From: an uncultured Bacilli bacterium
Lineage (GTDB): Bacteria; Bacillota_I; Bacilli_A; RF39; UBA660
Length of the DNA stretch: 9,542 nt
Direction: 5' to 3'
Assembly (NCBI GenBank): GCA_947630515.1
Contig: CANRHY010000029.1
Coordinates: forward strand, 1 to 9,542
The translations under genes and the position numbers were made by a program. The notes beneath the pieces are model-generated. The model saw only the letters and a list, made by a program, of their open reading frames with translations, was not told the DNA's origin and did no database searches. Shown one piece after another: positions 6,355 to 9,542 of the stretch; the first letter of the stretch is position 1, and every line of letters begins with the position of its first letter.

Positions 6355-7129
6355 CGCTTACCTCCTCACTTGTCTCTTCTTCGTTCTCTAGATTATCAGC
6401 TTCAAAGAAAGTTTCTTTCTTAGGTTGTAAAGCTTCAATTAATATCATTCTAGCGTCATCTAAAGTTAAATTATAATTTAACTCTCCATCAAGTGCGATA
6501 CTTACCCTTCCTGTTTCTTCACTTACACAAATACTAATCGCATCACTTGTCTCTACTATACCTAAAGCCGCTCTGTGTCTTGTACCAAGTCTCTTACTTA
6601 ATGAAGTATTCATACTTGTTGGAAGAACACTTCCTGCACATGTAATTCTATCACCCTGTATTATAACAGCCCCGTCATGAAGAGGATTATTTGGAAAGAA
6701 TATACTAATAAGTAACTCACTTGATAAATCAGCATATAACTTATTTGCATTCTCTATATATTGACTAAGTGCATAATCTCTTTCAATTACTATTAAAGCT
6801 CCAATTCTATTTCTCTTCATATATTCAACTGCTTGCATTATTTCATAAACAACTTTTTCTCTTTCATCTACAGTAAGAACTTTATGTCTTCCAAGTAGTT
6901 GACTTCTTCCTAAATTCTCTAAAACTTGTCTAATTTCAGGTTGAAATAATATAATTAAAGCAAGAGGTGCCCAGTCAATAATATACTCTAAGAATACTCC
7001 TACTGTATTTAAATTTAACCATTCACTAACAAATTTCAAAATAACTATTATTATTATCCCTTTAAATATTAATGTAAGTTTTACATTCTTCTTTATATAT
7101 TTTAAAATATAATAAAGAATAAACCACAA
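6332..7129 (-). CDS. cdaA: Membrane diadenylate cyclase CdaA (DisA_N domain)
   Basis: Makes the second messenger c-di-AMP from two ATP. The catalytic DAC domain is clear: GALIVIERD at about 110-118, LHDGAVII with the DGA motif at 152-154, and GTRHRAALG with the RHR motif at 184-186. Ahead of it are membrane segments at about 19-36 and 48-62, ending in the family phrase LFQPEIRQVLENLGR. The C-terminus after residue 236 is an acidic tail. The start is uncertain: the only usual start codon in frame is TTG at 7129, with no ribosome-binding site, and it leaves the first membrane helix about half length. The frame stays open upstream to a TAG at about 7174, reading hydrophobic residues but no ATG, GTG or TTG. 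A terminator and a predicted promoter sit directly upstream. The gene overlaps cdaR by 23 bases. Family identity is firm; the N-terminus is not. Confidence 0.9.
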   Translation of the reverse strand: MWFILYYILKYIKKNVKLTLIFKGIIIIVILKFVSEWLNLNTVGVFLEYIIDWAPLALIILFQPEIRQVLENLGRSQLLGRHKVLTVDEREKVVYEIMQAVEYMKRNRIGALIVIERDYALSQYIENANKLYADLSSELLISIFFPNNPLHDGAVIIQGDRITCAGSVLPTSMNTSLSKRLGTRHRAALGIVETSDAISICVSEETGRVSIALDGELNYNLTLDDARMILIEALQPKKETFFEADNLENEEETSEEVSDEERKEN

Positions 7130-7142
7130 TATTGCTACAAAT

Positions 7143-7171
7143 ATTATAATATAAAAAAGATATATTGACTA
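7143..7171 (-). promoter_or_regulatory. Possible promoter for cdaA-cdaR
   Basis: Minus strand TAGTCA (7171-7166), 17-base spacer, perfect TATAAT (7148-7143). The -35 box lies in the loop region of the preceding terminator. Transcripts would start near 7136, only about 7 bases before the TTG start, giving an almost leaderless mRNA. Without this promoter the operon would depend on read-through. Confidence 0.5.
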
Positions 7172-7179
7172 TATCTTTT
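7153..7179 (-). terminator. Terminator after the disordered-tail membrane protein
   Basis: On the minus strand AAAAGATATA (7179-7170) pairs perfectly with TATATCTTTT (7164-7155) over a 5-base loop GTCAA, ending in a run of six T (7158-7153). It separates the 7206-7871 gene from cdaA. Confidence 0.75.
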
Positions 7180-7205
7180 AATACTTTTAACAATTTATTT
7201 ACGTA

Positions 7206-7871
7206 TTAATTTAAACCATTGTTATCAAAATAATTAGTACTTTGTTGCCCACTAGAAGTTTGCTCTGTAGTATTATAATTTGGTGTTACATTAGTACTTT
7301 GTGGTTGATTTAAATCTATATAACTTGTTTCTGTAGAATTTAAATTTTGAACTGGTGTTTCACTTGGTGTGTTAGGTGTTACTTGTTCATATATTGACTC
7401 TGGTGCATTAGAACTAAATATATCTTCTACATGTCTTGGTGCTTCTTCAGTTACTGTAGTTGGCTCTATATTAACTGTATTTGGTGTAACTTGAGGAGTA
7501 CTACTTAAATCAGGCATAACTGACACTTCAGGCATCTCTTCTACTTTAGGCATTACTGCTTCACCATAATAATTATTAACTTCTGGTGTAACAGGCGCTG
7601 CTTCTACACTATCATTAGTAGGAATATCATTTATTTCCATAGTCTCTTCTAAATTATTACTTGCTTGAGGCTCAACACTAGGTGTAGTTGGATTAGTATT
7701 ATTAGGTAAATCTTTATATAAATTTGCCTCATCTATCTCCTCAGCTTTAAATTCATTCTTATTCTTTTTCTTAGATTCAATTATAAATCCTATAAGCGCT
7801 AGTAACAAAACACCAGCTGCTACAAAAAACCAAATATAATATTTTGATAAAAAATTCATCACACTTTCCAT
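7206..7871 (-). CDS. Single-pass membrane protein with long disordered acidic tail, unknown
   Basis: A 221-residue protein I do not recognise. A short N-terminus is followed by one membrane helix (about residues 14-31, IWFFVAAGVLLLALIGFI), then a basic KKKNKN patch. The remaining 185 residues are low-complexity, rich in Thr, Pro, Glu, Asn, Ser and Val, with repeated short phrases such as VTPNT, PEVS and VTPE, and no folded domain visible. By the positive-inside rule the basic patch puts the tail in the cytoplasm, a layout reminiscent of ZipA-like tethers, but no FtsZ-binding domain is seen. The ATG has AAGGAGG 7 bases upstream; the promoter TTGAAA/TAAAAT lies just above and a strong terminator follows, so it is a single-gene unit. 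It lies between a DUF3048 gene and cdaA. Membrane topology is fairly secure, function is not. Confidence 0.8.
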   Translation of the reverse strand: MESVMNFLSKYYIWFFVAAGVLLLALIGFIIESKKKNKNEFKAEEIDEANLYKDLPNNTNPTTPSVEPQASNNLEETMEINDIPTNDSVEAAPVTPEVNNYYGEAVMPKVEEMPEVSVMPDLSSTPQVTPNTVNIEPTTVTEEAPRHVEDIFSSNAPESIYEQVTPNTPSETPVQNLNSTETSYIDLNQPQSTNVTPNYNTTEQTSSGQQSTNYFDNNGLN

Positions 7872-7896
7872 TTTTAATCCTCCTTAGTATAATTAC

Positions 7897-7925
7897 ATTT
7901 TAACAAACATTTAAACTTTTTTCAA
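7897..7925 (-). promoter_or_regulatory. Promoter of the disordered-tail membrane protein gene
   Basis: Minus strand TTGAAA (7925-7920), 17-base spacer, TAAAAT (7902-7897), followed by AAGGAGG and the ATG at 7871. The whole region between the DUF3048 stop and this gene is 68 bases and shows no terminator. Confidence 0.65.
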
Positions 7926-7939
7926 TATTATAATATATT

Positions 7940-9010
7940 TTATTCAATTTCTTCTTCTATATTACTATCTTCTTCTACAACATTACTAATAATATCTACA
8001 CTTCCACTTGTAGGTAAAATATGTACCCAAGTATTACCATCATTTAACTTAATTTCTTCCCCGTCACTTTGATACTTATAAACTGTCTTACTACTTCTAC
8101 TAGATTTTTCCCAAGTAATAGGAACTGCATAACCATTACTTATATAGTAACCCTCTCCACTACCAACATTATCTATAGCCATTCTTCCATAGTCGTCTAT
8201 TTCATAACAAGGAATTTGATAAACTATAATATTTTTAGTGTAATATTGACTTCCTGTATTTCTATCTACATGTGCTTCATCTGAAATACTTCTCTAATAT
8301 ACTTTTTCTTCTTCATTATATGTATAATCTGTTTCAGTATACCAAGAATACCATAAATTAACTTCATCTGCTCTTAAACTATCTTCTCTAGTACTTAAAT
8401 CAATACTTTCTATACTATAATTAAATACTGGAGTACTATTAGTTTTATTTCTAAACCCTAAATCTTTAATACCCTCATTTATTAAACTTGATTTACTAAA
8501 ACCAGTATGCTCACTCATATCAGCATTATATGATGTATCTCTAAAGAAATAACTATTTTCATAAGCCATTCCATCTAAATGGTCTATACCTAAACTAGAA
8601 ATATCACTATACGCTTGGTCGCTTCCTCCCCAGTGTACATAAACTGCGTCACTCTCAAGTGCATAATCTAGAAAATATGGTCTACTACTTCTAATAGAGC
8701 CTATCTCTTCTACGTCTTTATCTTTAAATAAAGCAAGTATTCTAGTAACTCCTCCTTCAACTAAAATTTCATAATTTAGAAAAGAATCTTGAAGTCCAGC
8801 ATGAGGCCAAGTTTGATGCCTATTGTTAATCATGACCGCTACTACACGGCTATCACTTTCCTCATCAAATATCTGTAACTTTGGCTCGTCCTTTTCTTGC
8901 TCCTTAGTGCCACTACCACCATGACTTTCTTTATTAAATAGTTTAGTTACTCCAAAATAACCACCTACTATAACTAAAACTAATATAATAAATATTGCCA
9001 ACTTTTTCAT
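7940..9010 (-). pseudogene. DUF3048 (YerB-like) protein, interrupted by one in-frame TAG
   Basis: Codons before and after a TAG at 8296-8294 form one DUF3048 protein. The N-terminus has a hydrophobic anchor (about residues 6-24) but no lipobox Cys, unlike lipoprotein YerB. Then follow RVVAVMINN, NYEILVEGGVTRILALF, GSIRSSRPYF, DAVYVHWGGS and DHLDG, all DUF3048 hallmarks. The upstream part ends NEEEKVY at the TAG. The same frame continues RSISDEAHVDRNTG, NIIVYQIP, GSGEGYYISNGYAVPITWEK and EIKLNDGNTWVHILP, the family's C-terminal half, with no further stop for 117 codons to TAA. So there is one substitution, not a frameshift. The ATG at 9010 has AAAGGG 8 bases upstream; one at 9016 is too close. 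An internal ATG (8182) lacks a convincing ribosome site. As written the product is a 238-residue fragment. Suppression or a base-calling error are alternatives. Confidence 0.85.
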
Positions 9011-9042
9011 TTTCATATCCCTTTTACCTACTTTCCATATCT

Positions 9043-9071
9043 AGTATAAAACATATTTATAATAATTGAAA
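9043..9071 (-). promoter_or_regulatory. Weak candidate promoter of the DUF3048 gene
   Basis: Minus strand TTTCAA (9071-9066), 17-base spacer, TATACT (9048-9043). The -10 is good and the -35 poor. The gene lies past the UUCG terminator of the small basic protein gene, so it needs its own promoter. Confidence 0.4.
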
Positions 9072-9103
9072 CAAAAACTATTTTTATGGTGTAAATAAAA
9101 AGT

Positions 9104-9121
9104 AAAAAGAGCCGAAGCTCT
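9104..9121 (-). terminator. UUCG-loop terminator after the small basic protein gene
   Basis: On the minus strand AGAGC (9121-9117), TTCG loop, GCTCT (9112-9108), then TTTT and further T-rich sequence. UUCG tetraloops are especially stable. The hairpin begins inside the TAG stop of the gene, which shows that TAG terminates translation here. Confidence 0.85.
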
Positions 9122-9284
9122 ATAATTTTTTAGTACCACCTTTTTTAGCTAATACTTTTTTCATTTTTTGTTTATAATTTTCATAAAATATAGAAGTTTT
9201 CTCTAATTCTCTTCTTTCAAAAGGAATAGATAAAAGATATCTCCTAATTCTTATTAATTTTGATTTTTTAAAATTATTTAACAT
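9120..9284 (-). CDS. Small basic protein, 54 residues, unknown
   Basis: A short gene that I do not recognise. It is rich in Lys and Arg (KKSKLIRIRRYLL near the start, KQKMKKVLAKKGGTKKL at the end), with a few aromatic residues and no Cys pairs or membrane helix. A nucleic-acid or ribosome-associated role is plausible from charge alone, but that is inference. I consider it real because its expression signals are unusually good: GGAGGG 6 bases before the ATG at 9284, an extended -10 promoter upstream, and a UUCG terminator overlapping its TAG stop. A longer reading from 9335 would start inside the promoter and lacks a ribosome-binding site. It sits directly after tmRNA on the same strand, separated by the tmRNA terminator. 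Confidence 0.7.
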   Translation of the reverse strand: MLNNFKKSKLIRIRRYLLSIPFERRELEKTSIFYENYKQKMKKVLAKKGGTKKL

Positions 9285-9305
9285 ACAAAACCCTCCAACT
9301 ACTCC

Positions 9306-9335
9306 ATTATAGCACATACATATAAAATTTTTCAA
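9306..9335 (-). promoter_or_regulatory. Extended -10 promoter of the small basic protein gene
   Basis: Minus strand TTGAAA (9335-9330), 18-base spacer ending in TGC, then TATAAT (9311-9306), so the -10 carries the TGn extension. The -35 begins one base after the T-run of the tmRNA terminator, the same abutted layout as at 1918-1930. Confidence 0.75.
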
Positions 9336-9362
9336 GAAAAAAGACTACTAATAAAGTAATCT
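9336..9362 (-). terminator. tmRNA terminator
   Basis: On the minus strand AGATTACT (9362-9355) pairs with AGTAGTCT (9349-9342), 8 pairs with one G-U, over a 5-base loop, followed by a T-run to 9337. It lies 20 bases after the encoded CCA end of tmRNA. Confidence 0.8.
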
Positions 9363-9381
9363 ATAGTTTTGTTTTTTATAT

Positions 9382-9542
9382 TGGTGGAGCTGACGGGTAT
9401 CGAGCCCGTGTCCAAAACACTTACCCTATGGATATCTACAAGTTTAGTTGGTTTTATTAGTTTCGAAAAATACTCTAGGATTTCCAACGTCCAGTATTTT
9501 TCTAAGTTTAGTAATTTTCGTTATATACCCTAAACAAATATA
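9382..9542 (-). ncRNA. ssrA: tmRNA (ssrA), 3' part; 5' part and tag reading frame lie beyond the window
   Basis: tmRNA rescues stalled ribosomes by acting first as tRNA-Ala and then as mRNA for a degradation tag. Read on the minus strand, the 3' end GTCAGCTCCACCA (9394-9382) is the tmRNA acceptor strand with encoded CCA. Just 5' is the T-arm, stem ACGGG/CCCGT around a 7-base loop CTCGATA, preceded by GGAC. Upstream, CTAAACTTGTAGA at about 9446-9434 is the conserved helix 2 region of Firmicutes tmRNA. GAAAAATACT pairs with AGTATTTTTC (10 pairs, about 9504-9468), one arm of a late pseudoknot. About 160 of an expected 350 bases are present, so the alanine-acceptor 5' strand and the tag codons are out of view. 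The T-loop begins with C rather than the usual U54. A terminator follows. Identification is firm. Confidence 0.95.

Noticed and set aside
7153..7208. Upstream reading frame from TTG 7193 as the true cdaA N-terminus
   Set aside because: It would require a one-base change in the T6 run, has no ribosome-binding site, and its codons coincide with a perfect terminator hairpin. Kept only as an alternative in the finding.
7940..8182. Separate 80-residue protein starting at the internal ATG 8182
   Set aside because: The same frame continues upstream as conserved DUF3048 sequence back to the TAG at 8294; there is no convincing ribosome site at 8182. It is the C-terminal fragment of the interrupted gene.
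8069..8284. Plus-strand open frame of 71 codons over the DUF3048 gene
   Set aside because: It lies antisense to the conserved C-terminal half of DUF3048, has no ribosome-binding site and gives an Ile/Thr/Ser-rich product typical of the complement of this AT-rich coding sequence.
8294..8296. Reassignment of TAG to an amino acid in this organism
   Set aside because: TAG ends at least three other genes at credible positions, including two inside terminator hairpins (1947-1949, 9120-9122) and one just before the toxin start (4530-4532).
1..9542. CRISPR arrays, insertion sequences or tRNA genes
   Set aside because: I saw no regularly spaced repeats, no transposase or terminal inverted repeats, and no tRNA cloverleaf other than the tRNA-like end of tmRNA.

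Overview
Composition is strongly AT-rich. Visible stops are TAA, TAG and TGA, used as in the standard bacterial code, and Shine-Dalgarno sites are mostly clear. A cdaA-cdaR pair, a type II thymidine kinase, a YdcC/GerS-like lipoprotein, DUF378 and DUF3048 proteins and a Firmicutes-style tmRNA 3' end together suggest a low-GC Firmicute, probably an uncultured gut-type Bacilli/Clostridia relative. That placement is inference. Nearly everything lies on the minus strand; the exceptions are a DUF378 gene and a candidate small RNA.

Reading in the minus direction from the right edge: the 3' part of tmRNA (ssrA) ends at a terminator. Next come a 54-residue basic orphan protein ending in a UUCG-hairpin terminator, and a DUF3048 (YerB-like) gene interrupted by one in-frame TAG. 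After these are a single-pass membrane protein with a long disordered acidic tail and its terminator, then cdaA (diadenylate cyclase) overlapping cdaR (YbbR-repeat regulator). A DinJ/RelB antitoxin with a YafQ-like toxin follows; the toxin is frameshifted and has lost its catalytic C-terminus.

The middle has a plus-strand DUF378 membrane protein, divergent from a LolA-like/DUF4367 lipoprotein gene. Beyond that, at about 2695-2830, is a plus-strand transcription unit with its own promoter, about 90 nt of well-folded RNA and a terminator, but no open reading frame. It diverges from the promoter of an orphan lipoprotein gene. The left end is one operon: xer-type recombinase, thymidine kinase, then the start of pyruvate phosphate dikinase (ppdK), which runs off the edge.

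Themes: nucleotide salvage and chromosome-dimer resolution (left), envelope lipoproteins (middle), c-di-AMP signalling (right of centre) and ribosome rescue (right end). The items most worth a second look are the unassigned structured RNA, the two interrupted genes (toxin, DUF3048), and the odd start region of cdaA, which has no ribosome-binding site and lies directly behind a terminator.
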